DNA from: SM1-73 sp964588305
Lineage (GTDB): Bacteria; Zixibacteria; MSB-5A5; SM1-73
Assembly (NCBI GenBank): GCA_964588305.1
Contig: CAZPOP010000011.1
Location: 44,493 to 108,492 of the forward strand
Length of the DNA: 64,000 nucleotides
Direction: 5' to 3'
The first letter of the stretch is position 1. Every line of letters begins with the position of its first letter. This document shows positions 17,397-27,506 of this stretch, piece by piece. The notes under the pieces were generated by a model that had not been told where the DNA came from, did not search any database, and saw nothing but the letters and a program-made list of their open reading frames with translations. Both the position numbers and the translations under genes were made by a program.

Positions 17397-18341
17397 ATGG
17401 CGACAAAGAAAACGAGAGCAGATTCATCCATTTGTCAGAAGGAGGTTTTTGATAATCTTTTTGAGGTTCTCGGTCGCGACCTGAAACGAAATGAAAGATT
17501 GGCGCCTTATACCACCTTCGATATAGGAGGAGAGGCCGAGTTCTTCTGCGAGGCAATAAGCCCGGAGGATCTAATCAGGGCCATCCAGGCGGCGAAAGAG
17601 GCATGCATCCCGGTTTTTGTTTTAGGGGGCGGGAGCAACGTTTTGGTGAGCGATTCCGGATTCAAAGGATTGGTGATAAGAAATCGGTGCGACAAGATAT
17701 TTCCCAACGATGAAAAGATTGCCTGTCAGTCGGGAGCATGGTTGGGTGATTTAGTCGGTTTGAGTTGTGAGAATTCGCTTTCCGGGATGGAGTTTGCGGT
17801 AGGGATTCCGGGCACAGTAGGAGGAGCGGTATATGGAAATGCCGGAGCTCTTGGAAAGGCAGTGGGCGACCTTCTGACCGAGGCAGTTATTCTGACACCC
17901 CGAGGAAGCATAGAAAGGGTTGAAAAAGGGTATTTTGAATTCGGATACAGAGAGAGTAGGCTGAGAAAGACTAAGGACACACTGCTCTCCGCGACTTTCG
18001 AGTTGAACCAGGGAGAGAGAGAAAAGATAGAAGGAGAACTCAAGAAGAATTTGGAGGAGCGAAGAAAAAGGCTTCCGCAAAAGGAGAAATCGGCGGGGTG
18101 CTTTTTCAGAAATGTGGTCGATAACGGAAGAAAAGTTTCAGCAGGATTCCTGCTGGAACAGATAGGCGCGAAGAACATGCACCAGGGAGATGCGGCTGTC
18201 TTCGAAAAACACGCCAATATCCTGATAAACTCAGGAAAGGCGAAGGCGAAGGACGTAAGAAGGCTGGCCGATCGCCTGAATAGAAGGGTAAAGAAGGAGT
18301 TTGGCATAGACTTGGAAGAAGAAGTGGTATATTTATCTTGA
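17397..18341 (+). CDS. murB: UDP-N-acetylenolpyruvoylglucosamine reductase
   Basis: NADPH- and FAD-dependent reduction of UDP-GlcNAc-enolpyruvate to UDP-MurNAc, the second committed step of peptidoglycan precursor synthesis. The start is ATG 17397 (MATKKTRAD), giving 314 residues, normal for the compact type II MurB. FAD-binding motifs VLGGGSNVLVSD and GIPGTVGGAVYGNAGA are present, as are FGYRESR and KSAGCFFRN near the active site and the C-terminal catalytic region HANILINSGKA. The first 20 residues are extra and polar. Confidence 0.93.
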   Translation: MATKKTRADSSICQKEVFDNLFEVLGRDLKRNERLAPYTTFDIGGEAEFFCEAISPEDLIRAIQAAKEACIPVFVLGGGSNVLVSDSGFKGLVIRNRCDKIFPNDEKIACQSGAWLGDLVGLSCENSLSGMEFAVGIPGTVGGAVYGNAGALGKAVGDLLTEAVILTPRGSIERVEKGYFEFGYRESRLRKTKDTLLSATFELNQGEREKIEGELKKNLEERRKRLPQKEKSAGCFFRNVVDNGRKVSAGFLLEQIGAKNMHQGDAAVFEKHANILINSGKAKAKDVRRLADRLNRRVKKEFGIDLEEEVVYLS

Positions 18342-18428
18342 GATTTTAGCCGAGAATAGGAAAGGAGGTATTATCGAAAATATTTAAGAATTTTATGGTT
18401 TGAACCAGCAAAAGGAGTTTTCTTCCTG

Positions 18429-21400
18429 ATGCGTCGTTTCAAGCAAAAGCATAAGACCGCCAAGTGTATCTTCTCTCTCTTGGGAGTGGCGGTTTTGTTT
18501 TTATTGATCTGCAGCCTCTGCGGTGAGGTCGGGGCTGTGGGCCTCAAAGTAGAACTTCTTCAGAAAGACCGGGACTTGGTTCGGTTCGGACAACCCCAAG
18601 ATGAAACCGGACTCTCCATTGCCTCAGATTCGCTTCCCTTGTTGCAAAACAAGCTAAGACTAACTAGAAAAGTCTCCATAGATTACGATCAGGGGTTGGT
18701 CAACGTGAGCGAGACCCTGGGGAAATACCAGATAAGCAAACCCATCTTCTTGACCCTCTCAAACTATACCTCCTCCAGGAACTTGCTTAACACTGAGGAG
18801 AGTTGGCGCAAGAATTTGAACACTTATTTCAGTGGAGCGGCGGATGAGTCGGGGGGGCTTTTTGAGTGGGAAATCCCGGTCAAGTTTCCCAAAGTGGTTT
18901 CCAGGATCATCGGAGAGGGGGGACCAGGCCTGAAGGTGTCGGGACATAGAAAGATTAGCTTTTCGGGGAGAAGTACCTGGGAGGAAGGGGTGGTAAGTAC
19001 GGCCACCTCCCGCCAGTCCAAATTCCCCTCGCTGAACATGGAGCAGGAATCCAAGTTCACCATCACCGGCACCATAGGCAGCAAAATCTCGGTCAGGGTC
19101 GATCAGGACAGCAGAAGACATACCGATCTGGAAAACACCCTGCAGCTCAGATACACCGGCGAAGAGGATGAGATCGTTCAGAGCATAGAGGCGGGTAATA
19201 CCAACCTATCCGTGCGCAGCGGTCTGATAGGATATGGCGAGAAAGTTCAGGGGCTTTTTGGAATCAAAACCACTGCCAAGCTCGGAGGTTGGGACCTGAC
19301 CATGATTACCAGTCAGGAAAAAGGCTCCACCCAGAGGGCCGAGTTCAAAGCCGGCGCGGTGACCAACGAGCAGAAAATACGAGACTACGACTATCTACAG
19401 CGGGTTTTCTACCAGTTGGGACAAGATAAAGATATGAATGACGGAGGACACACGCATTCGATCCCTTATGAGGATGAATTTTTCGGGGGCGATTCCATCA
19501 TTGACATAAAGCTATTCAAAAACAGTCAGGCCATAACCAACCAGAATCTCTCTTCCTTTGGGATAGCCTATGTCGATCCCGAGAAGAGAGACTCAGACAC
19601 CGTCGTCTTATACAATGAGAAGCCCCTCTTTAGAAGATTCGAGGAGATTGACGCGGACGACTATTTTGTAAACCGGACCCAATACTGGATACAGCTTTAC
19701 CAACCTTTAGGGGACGAATATATTCTGGCGGCATATTATAAGGTTCTTCGTTCAGATGGTGTAACAGTGGATACGGTCGGATATATCAAGGATTCCTGCT
19801 CTACCACTGACGACGACACCTGTATGCTGCTTAAGCTGATCAGACCGGATACGCCCAGACCCGAAGATTTCACCTGGGAGTATGAGTGGAAAAACGTCTA
19901 TTCCCTGAGAGGTACGAACATTGATAAGGAAGGCTTCGAGTTGGACATATACAAAGGTTTCTTAAATGCGGAGAATATCCAACAGGACAAAAACACCCAG
20001 GATAGCACCTTGTACTTGAGGTTATTCGGGTTAGATTCACTGGACCTTGCCGGGAATCCTCAACCGGACGGGGTGGTGGACTACAGACAGATAGACTTCG
20101 GCCTGGGATACTTGATCTTTCCCGAAAGATATCCCTTCGCTGCTGATGCTCTTAAGGAGAGAGTGAATTCGATCTATGGTTCGAGCAACGATGTAGAGCG
20201 TAGGCAGGAGAGCACATACTACATATACGTTAAATCCGCCAGCCGGAAGTCAGAGTATTTCTTAGGCCGTTCCCCCATCATCGAGGGATCGGAGGTGGTG
20301 ACCCTCAATGGCAGATCGTTAACCAAAGGGCAGGACTACAACATAGTTTATGAGACCGGGGAGATAACGTTCCTTACTCAAGAAGCTTTGAGCCCCACGG
20401 CCAACCTGAGCGTGGATTTTGAATATGCGCCCCTGCTTATGATCGAAAAGAAAAGCATGTTTGGAATGCAGGGAGAATACAGCCTGGGCAATCTTAAATT
20501 TGGCACCATAGGCATATACAAAAGCGAGAAGACCGCAGAGGAAAGACCCCGGGTGGGGCAGGAGCCGGTCAGGAATTTCGTTTGGGGCAGCAATCTCGAA
20601 TATAATTCCACGTCCGCGCCTTTTATTACACGAATGATCAACGCTCTTCCCCTGGTGAAGACCGATGTCGCCTCATCGTTTAGCTTCAAGGGACAAATGG
20701 CCCAGAGCGTCCCCAACCCCAACACCAAGAATAAAGCTTTCATAGACGATTTTGAGGGGTCTTTGGAGTACACCGACTTGAGCATCCGCAGGGGAGTTTG
20801 GACTTTGTCCAGCCCGCCCGAAGGCAAAGAGGATGACGCCAGATGCAGGATGTGGTGGTACAATCCGTACGATCGCGTTCTGATAACCGATATCTGGCCC
20901 AACAAGGAGGTGCAGAGGACTGAAGACAGAACCAATGTCCTAAACCTTCAGATCTTCCCGGATGAGCCCCACCGTCCCGCCAATTCCCTCTTCGATTCTA
21001 CCGAGGAGGGTTCCCGATGGAACGGAGTAATGCGGGCCTTCTTTGCGGGGGCCTATGACCAGACCAGAACCAAGTTCCTGGAGATCTGGCTGAAGGGCGA
21101 AAAGGGGGTTTTGAATATAGACTTGGGTCAGATCAGCGAGGACATAGACGCAGACCGAGTATTGGACACAGAAGATAAAGAGATAAACGGGCAGAGGGAT
21201 GGGATTCTGGAGGAAACGGAGGACACAGGATTAGATGGTCTCTTTGATCGGGATGAGCCCGGTTATAGCGGAACGTTAACCGACCCGGCCGGAGACAACT
21301 GGAGTTATTCTGATGATGAAGACAAGAGGTACGCATATGACCATATCAACGGTACTCAGGGGAACCGGAACGATCCGGACCGGCTTGGGCGTCTGGATAC

Positions 21401-24305
21401 CGAGGATATAAATTCGAATAGTGTTCTGGATGTCACAGACAACTGCTATCGATACTCCATTGACTTGAGTGATCGCAAGAGTAAATTCTTGGCGGATCCG
21501 GAAGATACTGAGGGCTGGAGACTTTACCGCATCCCTTTGAAGGAGACAGGCAATTACACTGAAGTGGGAAACCCGGATTGGTTGGATATCAGATTCGCCA
21601 GAGTGTGGTTTTCCTCTTCCGGCCCAGCCACGGTACAGATTGCCTCCATTCAAATGGTGGGGAACAGGTGGCAGAATCTGGGCATTTCCAATCTTGACAC
21701 CCTGCAAAGGGCTTTACCCATAGGCCAGCCTTCGCCAGAGGAAGGGGAGTTTGATGTCTTTGTGATCAATACCCACGAAAACTCGGATTATAGGTCTCCC
21801 CCCGGAGTGGCCGGAATTCGAGACAGGCAGAGCGGAGTGACGGAAAAAGAACAATCCCTGGTTTTGAAGTATGCAAATCTGAAACCCATGCACCAAGGTT
21901 CGGCTTACCGTTTCCTCTATAATCCGGAGGATTATACCAATTATCGATACTTAAAGATGTTCGTGCATGGTGATTTGGCCAGTGATTCAGCCAACGTGGA
22001 ATTTTTCTTGAGGTTGGGCTCGGATTCCGCAAACGTTTATGAATATCGTCTCGAGGTGATCTCTGGCTGGGAAGGAAACGAGGTGATGATTGATTTTGAG
22101 AAGATCACTGCCTTGAAAGCTTATGCTTTGAACAACCGTCCCGCCGGTTCCCGTGAAACCATAGAGGTCGAAGAGGATCACTACAGGATAAGGGGCGAAC
22201 CCAGTCTTTCCAGAATACGATGGCTTTCCGTGGGAGTGGTGAACGCCGATTCGCTCGGGTCCGAAGCCGTCACCGGCGAGATCTGGGTGGACGAGCTGAG
22301 GCTCACCGATGTAAGGAAAGAAAAAGGATTAGCCGGAGATTTCACCATCAACGCCAAGCTGGCAGATTTGTGTAATGTGAACTTCACCTTCAAGAAACAG
22401 GACAGCGAGTATCGCAATCTGACCACGAAAAAAGAGGGTTCTAACTCGTCCATGAATTACCAAATGAACGTCAGCGGTTTTCAGCTCCATAAGCTTTTGC
22501 CTTATTCTTTTGGCTACTCCCTTCCCCTCTCATTCAGGTATTCCCGAAGCCTCACTCTACCCAAATGGAAGACCGGCTCGGATATAATACTTCCAAAGGA
22601 GCTCAGGGAGAAAGAGAAAACGGAGACGATCGGCAAAAGCATCGATTTCTCCCCTTCGTTCACCAAACCGACTGAGAATTGGCTGTTGGGTTTGACCCTC
22701 AAGAGAATTACGACGCGTTTTTCCTACAGCACCTCCCATAATACAAGCCTTAATAAACCATTGAGCAAAGCTAACTCGTATACCGCGGGGGGCGGCTACA
22801 ATCTTTCAGGCATGAAGGAGCTTTCCTTTGCACCTTTGGGATGGGCCAAGACATCCCTTCTCCCCAAATCTCTTACCCAGGCCAAGTTATCCTTATTGCC
22901 CACCGGCCTCAACTTTAATGGCACGGTCACAAGAACCAAGGCCCGCTCAGTTGACAATGTGGGAAACGTGACGGAAACCTTCATCCGTGATTTCAATGGA
23001 GGTATGAACCTTCAAGCCAGGCCGGTGACAGGCATACCTGTAACCTACATCATGTCCACTTCCCGCGATATCAGTGATCCGCAGACCATCAAATTTTCCT
23101 TTAGCCCGAAGAAGACCAGATTGGGAATAGAAAGAAGTTTCAGCGAAACCTTTAAGGTAAGCTACAAGCCTCAATGGTTCAAGTTTTTAACCACCAATCT
23201 CTCATTCGATTCAAAATACAGTGAGAATTCTGATCGCACAGACTCATACAATCAAGCAGGAACCAGAAGGATCACCAACGACAATACCCGACGAGCTGAC
23301 ATCACCCTGAAGTGGCAAGAGTTGTTCAGGAGCGGAGGGAAAAAAGGCGAAAAGAAGGGAATTACCTTGAATCCGCTTAAGCTCCTGGCGAAGTTGACTC
23401 AAAGAATTGATCCGGTAGGCATGAAATATCAAACCACCCGAAAATTCACCCGCAGTGGGCTTTTGTCACGACCGTCAGTGGCCTATCGTTGGGGCTTTAC
23501 CGATGAGCTCAAAGTTGAGAGGACCGGCATCGCCAATTCGCGAGATCGAGTCACCATCACCGATAGCTACAATGCGAGCAGCGGAATAGGTATTCTGAGA
23601 ACGAAAGTCAAATTTGCGTACGCCAAGACCATCGGGAGGACCATAGCCTCCACCGGCGATACCAAGAACACCAGCACCACATTTCCCGATTTCAGTTTCG
23701 GCTGGGGGGATTTGGGAAAGATCTGGCCGTTGAAAAAAATGGTCCACGGTCTTTCGTATAAGTTCGGCTACAGAAAAAAACAGGACCTAAGCGAGAAGCA
23801 GGAAACCGGGGAACTGGTCAGCGAGAAAACCTCAGAAAGCTCCTCTCATTTGGTCACCGTCTCCCGCAACTGGAGAGGCGGAGCCAAAACGGCCCTGAAC
23901 TATAAGAAAGACCTCGGCACAGACCAAAGCTTGCAGGGAGTGGGGAGTAACCGGAACTCCACCAAGAAAGATAAAAGCTCTGTTTCCTTAAATAACAGCT
24001 ATTCCTTCAGCGCTCCCCACGGGATCAAAGTTCCGTTTTTGAGAAAGATAAAGTTCAAAAGCACGCTCAGCTTGTCGCTGAACATTGCCGTCACGGGCAA
24101 CAAGCAAGAGAGATCGGTCGGCGGGCAGGGATACAACATCATTCAGGATAAAAGCCAGCTATCCGTGACTCTCGCCTCGGGATACAGTTTCTCCAAACAG
24201 GTGACGGGAGGGTTCAACGGCAAGTGGATCGATTCGGACGACAAAAAGACGAAAAGGAAAACACACACCAGAGAACTGGGAATTTGGCTGACGCTAAAAT
24301 TCTAA
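18429..24305 (+). CDS. SprA-like outer-membrane protein (type 9 secretion translocon family)
   Basis: 1958 residues with a signal peptide (hydrophobic segment about 17-33). In Bacteroidota, SprA/Sov forms the giant outer-membrane beta-barrel of the type 9 secretion system. Typical SprA features are the conserved KVQGLFGIKTTAKLG...ITSQEKGS segment (about 272-302), long runs of alternating beta strands, the FIDDFEGS segment (near 773) and a C-terminal barrel of amphipathic strands ending in WLTLKF. Residues about 316-601 form a block repeated as a separate lipoprotein at 29572-30603. It lies 87 nt after murB. No other T9SS genes are in the window, so secretion function is inferred from family only. 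Confidence 0.85.
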   Translation: MRRFKQKHKTAKCIFSLLGVAVLFLLICSLCGEVGAVGLKVELLQKDRDLVRFGQPQDETGLSIASDSLPLLQNKLRLTRKVSIDYDQGLVNVSETLGKYQISKPIFLTLSNYTSSRNLLNTEESWRKNLNTYFSGAADESGGLFEWEIPVKFPKVVSRIIGEGGPGLKVSGHRKISFSGRSTWEEGVVSTATSRQSKFPSLNMEQESKFTITGTIGSKISVRVDQDSRRHTDLENTLQLRYTGEEDEIVQSIEAGNTNLSVRSGLIGYGEKVQGLFGIKTTAKLGGWDLTMITSQEKGSTQRAEFKAGAVTNEQKIRDYDYLQRVFYQLGQDKDMNDGGHTHSIPYEDEFFGGDSIIDIKLFKNSQAITNQNLSSFGIAYVDPEKRDSDTVVLYNEKPLFRRFEEIDADDYFVNRTQYWIQLYQPLGDEYILAAYYKVLRSDGVTVDTVGYIKDSCSTTDDDTCMLLKLIRPDTPRPEDFTWEYEWKNVYSLRGTNIDKEGFELDIYKGFLNAENIQQDKNTQDSTLYLRLFGLDSLDLAGNPQPDGVVDYRQIDFGLGYLIFPERYPFAADALKERVNSIYGSSNDVERRQESTYYIYVKSASRKSEYFLGRSPIIEGSEVVTLNGRSLTKGQDYNIVYETGEITFLTQEALSPTANLSVDFEYAPLLMIEKKSMFGMQGEYSLGNLKFGTIGIYKSEKTAEERPRVGQEPVRNFVWGSNLEYNSTSAPFITRMINALPLVKTDVASSFSFKGQMAQSVPNPNTKNKAFIDDFEGSLEYTDLSIRRGVWTLSSPPEGKEDDARCRMWWYNPYDRVLITDIWPNKEVQRTEDRTNVLNLQIFPDEPHRPANSLFDSTEEGSRWNGVMRAFFAGAYDQTRTKFLEIWLKGEKGVLNIDLGQISEDIDADRVLDTEDKEINGQRDGILEETEDTGLDGLFDRDEPGYSGTLTDPAGDNWSYSDDEDKRYAYDHINGTQGNRNDPDRLGRLDTEDINSNSVLDVTDNCYRYSIDLSDRKSKFLADPEDTEGWRLYRIPLKETGNYTEVGNPDWLDIRFARVWFSSSGPATVQIASIQMVGNRWQNLGISNLDTLQRALPIGQPSPEEGEFDVFVINTHENSDYRSPPGVAGIRDRQSGVTEKEQSLVLKYANLKPMHQGSAYRFLYNPEDYTNYRYLKMFVHGDLASDSANVEFFLRLGSDSANVYEYRLEVISGWEGNEVMIDFEKITALKAYALNNRPAGSRETIEVEEDHYRIRGEPSLSRIRWLSVGVVNADSLGSEAVTGEIWVDELRLTDVRKEKGLAGDFTINAKLADLCNVNFTFKKQDSEYRNLTTKKEGSNSSMNYQMNVSGFQLHKLLPYSFGYSLPLSFRYSRSLTLPKWKTGSDIILPKELREKEKTETIGKSIDFSPSFTKPTENWLLGLTLKRITTRFSYSTSHNTSLNKPLSKANSYTAGGGYNLSGMKELSFAPLGWAKTSLLPKSLTQAKLSLLPTGLNFNGTVTRTKARSVDNVGNVTETFIRDFNGGMNLQARPVTGIPVTYIMSTSRDISDPQTIKFSFSPKKTRLGIERSFSETFKVSYKPQWFKFLTTNLSFDSKYSENSDRTDSYNQAGTRRITNDNTRRADITLKWQELFRSGGKKGEKKGITLNPLKLLAKLTQRIDPVGMKYQTTRKFTRSGLLSRPSVAYRWGFTDELKVERTGIANSRDRVTITDSYNASSGIGILRTKVKFAYAKTIGRTIASTGDTKNTSTTFPDFSFGWGDLGKIWPLKKMVHGLSYKFGYRKKQDLSEKQETGELVSEKTSESSSHLVTVSRNWRGGAKTALNYKKDLGTDQSLQGVGSNRNSTKKDKSSVSLNNSYSFSAPHGIKVPFLRKIKFKSTLSLSLNIAVTGNKQERSVGGQGYNIIQDKSQLSVTLASGYSFSKQVTGGFNGKWIDSDDKKTKRKTHTRELGIWLTLKF

Positions 24306-24471
24306 ATTCTGCTCCAATTGATGCACCCAGGTCGAAATTCATGTCACCTTGAGAGCCTGTTGAGAGCAGGAATCCGCGGGGAGAGTAAAAGCTTTTTCTT
24401 TCGGATGAATCCTTGCTTTTCTGGGAGTCTAATGACAGGTCAGACCAGAGATAAAAAAAAGGTCCGTACAG

Positions 24472-25386
24472 ATGATGTTTCACATCCTAAAAGCTAACAG
24501 TGTGAAGCTGGGGATTCTTTTCCTTGTGGGGTTGCTCTATGGCTGTGGCTTGGGTTCACCACCCGAGTTCGACGGCAAGGAAGCTCTCGGTTACCTGACC
24601 GACCAATGTGACCTGGGCCCCAGAAATCCTGGATCTGAGGGACACCAAAGATGCAAAGAATATTTGCTTGACATGCTCGGGCGATACAGTAACTTAGTAA
24701 AAATACAAGAGTTTGTTTATCAGGATACCAGTCAAGATACGAAGTTGGAATTGACCAATATCATAGCTTCTTTTTATCCCGATAAAAGACAAAGGGTGCT
24801 TCTTTGCGCACATTGGGACACTCGACCTTTTGCAGACAGGGATCCAGATTCTTCTTTGAGGGAAGAACCGATTTTGGGTGCCAATGATGGAGCCTCCGGG
24901 GTGGCGGTCCTTCTGGAGATAGCCAGAATTGTTTCGCAGAAAAGACCGAAATGGGGGGTGGACATTGTCCTATTTGACGGTGAGGACTATGGTTCGGAAG
25001 GCGAATTGGAAAAATTCTGTCTGGGCTCCAAGTATTTCGCCAAAAACAGAGGCGAGTATAAACCACAGTTGGGCATTCTTTTGGACATGATCGGCGACAA
25101 GGACCTAGACGTCTACAAGGAAGGACATTCCGTCAGATATGCCAAAGAGATAGTGGATTTGGTTTGGGGTACGGCCCGGAGGCTTAAAATCGAGTGTTTT
25201 CGTGACTCCACCAAGTACTTCATGTATGACGACCACATTCCCCTTTTGGGGGCACGTATCCCTTGCATCGACCTAATCGACTTCGATTATCCTTACTGGC
25301 ACACTACTCAGGATACCCCGGACAAATGCAGCCCGGAGAGCTTGCAGAAAATCGGAGAAGTTCTGATCGGAGTTCTCTATCAGTGA
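24472..25386 (+). CDS. M28-family lipoprotein, glutaminyl cyclase/aminopeptidase-like
   Basis: 304 residues with a lipoprotein signal (LLYGC, lipidated Cys25). The M28 zinc fold shows AHWDTRP with metal ligands, GANDGASGVAVLLE, FDGEDYG, DMIGD and the C-terminal His in WHTTQDTPDKC. The sequence resembles bacterial glutaminyl-peptide cyclotransferases more than broad aminopeptidases; N-terminal pyroglutamate formation is known for T9SS-exported proteins in Bacteroidota, so its place after sprA is suggestive. Substrate is inferred. Two adjacent ATGs (24472 and 24475) could both start it. Confidence 0.82.
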   Translation: MMFHILKANSVKLGILFLVGLLYGCGLGSPPEFDGKEALGYLTDQCDLGPRNPGSEGHQRCKEYLLDMLGRYSNLVKIQEFVYQDTSQDTKLELTNIIASFYPDKRQRVLLCAHWDTRPFADRDPDSSLREEPILGANDGASGVAVLLEIARIVSQKRPKWGVDIVLFDGEDYGSEGELEKFCLGSKYFAKNRGEYKPQLGILLDMIGDKDLDVYKEGHSVRYAKEIVDLVWGTARRLKIECFRDSTKYFMYDDHIPLLGARIPCIDLIDFDYPYWHTTQDTPDKCSPESLQKIGEVLIGVLYQ

Positions 25387-25413
25387 GCCCAGCTTTCGAA
25401 ACGGAATTCTCCT

Positions 25414-25935
25414 ATGCGCCTTTTTAGCTTCACGCCCCAAGAGATAAGGGCTTTGCTTTTTCTTCTGGCAGCCCTGCTTATCGGAAGCGGGATAACCATC
25501 TATAAAAGGCAATACCTTGATTTTGCTCCGGAGTTGGTCTTCAACCGATCTTCCTCGAACTCCCTTGAGGAGAAAAGGCAATCTGGTGAGGCTTCCAAGG
25601 ATACTTCGTATCGAGTCTCCGAGGGTTCTTTAGCCTCCCCTATTCAAGACCTTGGCGCACAGGGGCCCGGCCCACAAAGTGAAAACCAGTCTCAGGCCTC
25701 AGAATTCGGGATTTCTTCGGCACAGCAAAGTCCTTCGAAGAGGAAAATCGACCTCAATTCCGCCTCGGCTTCTGAACTGGAGCTTTTGCCACACATCGGT
25801 CCAGTGTTGAGCCAAAGAATCGTCGATTACAGGAAGTCAAACGGTAAGTTCCAGAGGATTGAGGATTTGATGAACGTCTCCGGCATCGGCCCCAAGACTT
25901 TCGAGAAGATAGAAGACTTCATAACGGTTAAGTGA
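25414..25935 (+). CDS. ComEA-like helix-hairpin-helix protein
   Basis: 173 residues. A transmembrane helix (about 12-29) anchors the protein, followed by a polar linker of about 75 residues and a C-terminal tandem HhH DNA-binding domain (about 108-173): DLNSASASELELLPHIGPVL and DLMNVSGIGPKTFEKIEDF. ComEA proteins bind incoming DNA in natural transformation. No other competence gene is nearby, and many stand-alone proteins of this type have unproven roles. It starts 27 nt after the M28 gene. Confidence 0.85.
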   Translation: MRLFSFTPQEIRALLFLLAALLIGSGITIYKRQYLDFAPELVFNRSSSNSLEEKRQSGEASKDTSYRVSEGSLASPIQDLGAQGPGPQSENQSQASEFGISSAQQSPSKRKIDLNSASASELELLPHIGPVLSQRIVDYRKSNGKFQRIEDLMNVSGIGPKTFEKIEDFITVK

Positions 25936-25960
25936 AGTCATTTCTCCTGCGGAGATTTCC

Positions 25961-26506
25961 GTGCGAATAATCTCTGGTGAACATAAGGGGCGCATTCTAG
26001 GCTCTGTCAAGAAAACAGGGATCAGGCCCAGCTCCGATAAGGTGAAGGGGTCGATCTTCAACGTGCTGAAGGATGACGTCGAGGGAAAGAGAGTACTGGA
26101 TTTGTTTGCTGGATCTGGCAATTTGGGTATTGAGGCTTTGTCTCGGGGGGCTACATTCGTCACTTTTGTGGATTCATCTTCTCAGAGCATCAAAACGATC
26201 AAAGAGAATTTGGAGAGTCTGAACTTGAGCAAAAGATCGAAGATTCTGCGCAAGGATTGTCTGGAGGCTCTGCCAAACCTTAAAGAGAAATTCGGGATCA
26301 TCTTCGCTGATCCTCCCTATCAAAAAGGTTTTGCCCAAAAGGTGATAGACTTGGTAGTCAAACACAGTCTTCTGGATAAGAATGGAATATTGGTCCTGGA
26401 GCATCATAAGAAGGAGACTTTCGAATGCCCTGAAGAAAGGCTACTCTGCCTAAAGGCAAAAAGGTTCGGAGACACTATGGTTTCGTTCTTCCTGAGACAG
26501 GATTGA
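25961..26506 (+). CDS. rsmD: 16S rRNA (guanine(966)-N2)-methyltransferase
   Basis: 181 residues, the usual RsmD length. The first residues MRIISGEHKGRIL and TGIRPSSDKVKGSIFN are characteristic. The SAM-binding motif is VLDLFAGSGNLGIEALSRGA and the catalytic motif is DPPY (near 113). It starts at GTG behind GGAGA, 25 nt after the ComEA-like gene, and probably shares its transcript. Confidence 0.93.
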   Translation: MRIISGEHKGRILGSVKKTGIRPSSDKVKGSIFNVLKDDVEGKRVLDLFAGSGNLGIEALSRGATFVTFVDSSSQSIKTIKENLESLNLSKRSKILRKDCLEALPNLKEKFGIIFADPPYQKGFAQKVIDLVVKHSLLDKNGILVLEHHKKETFECPEERLLCLKAKRFGDTMVSFFLRQD

Positions 26507-26775
26507 TCTGAGAACATTGAGTTCTGGATCTCTTGCAGAAAGGTGGTCATGATTTTTGATTAAGAAAGAGAATTATGGTAACTTGATAAGGTTAGCATGA
26601 TGAAACCGTGGTCAACCGAAACCTTGCCCTTTATGTCCTTTCACGACGAATCCCTTTCCCTAGAATGGAGAGGGGGAGATAGGGATTGAGCCAGAGAAAG
26701 CATAAAAATCTTGACCCCGATCGAAGAAAACCGGCCAAACCTAGGTCGACTGTCTTTTAAACTCAAGGAGATTTT

Positions 26776-27261
26776 ATGAAAATTGCTGTATATCCGGGGA
26801 GTTTCGATCCCGTAACTAACGGTCATCTGGATTTGATCCAAAGAGGGCTTCAGCTCTTTGACCGGCTGGTGGTAGCCATCGCGGACAATCCCGACAAGAA
26901 GCCACTCTTTTCCGCCGAGGATAGACTGGAGATGGTTCGGTTCGGCGTTAAGGATCTAAAACAGGTGAAGGTGGTTCTTTTCACCGGTCTTTTGGCAAAT
27001 CTGGCCAGGGAGGTCAAAGCTTCCGCCATTATCAGGGGAGTGAGGGCGGTGTCGGATTTTGAGTTCGAGTTTCAGTTGGCCTTGATGAACAGAAAGCTAA
27101 CTCCCGAAACCGAGACCGTCTTTCTGATACCCTCGGAGAAATACACCTACCTAAGCTCCAATCTGATCAAGGACGTCGCTCGCTTTAATGGCGATATAAG
27201 CTGCTTCGTCCCTCAGATTGTGGAAAAGAGGCTCAAAGAAAAGTTCGGATTCTCCGAGTGA
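26776..27261 (+). CDS. coaD: Phosphopantetheine adenylyltransferase
   Basis: Transfers AMP to 4'-phosphopantetheine in coenzyme A synthesis. 161 residues, standard length. Motifs: YPGSFDPVTNGH with the nucleotidyltransferase His, IIRGVRAVSDFEFE, and the C-terminal KYTYLSSNLIKDVA segment that contacts ATP. CAAGGAG precedes the ATG. The rsmD-coaD order is common in bacteria. The 269-nt gap before it holds no gene. Confidence 0.96.
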   Translation: MKIAVYPGSFDPVTNGHLDLIQRGLQLFDRLVVAIADNPDKKPLFSAEDRLEMVRFGVKDLKQVKVVLFTGLLANLAREVKASAIIRGVRAVSDFEFEFQLALMNRKLTPETETVFLIPSEKYTYLSSNLIKDVARFNGDISCFVPQIVEKRLKEKFGFSE

Positions 27262-27299
27262 AGCCTCTCCCTGGTTGATGAAGTTTGCCGAAACTGTAG

Positions 27300-27319
27300 T
27301 TGCTCGATTTATCGAGCAA
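27300..27319. repeat. 20-bp palindrome (TCGATTTATCGA family)
   Basis: TTGCTCGATTTATCGAGCAA is a stem of 8 bp with an ATTT-type centre. The same TCGATTTATCGA core occurs at 47621-47640 with different arms, so this is a dispersed palindromic family. Confidence 0.6.
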
Positions 27320-27506
27320 AATCATTGAATTCCGGATCCCTGGGATCTGATAACTTCGGCAAGTATGAATTCAACACAACTTCTTAAGGAATTTCCAGAG
27401 GCAGGTAGTAGTTTGGGAACCTTCTGCCGGAAGTCTTAATTCGCTCTCCAATTCTCCTTTTTCGTCAAAACACTGTCTCAAGTCTTAAGCCTCAGATTCC
27501 CAACCT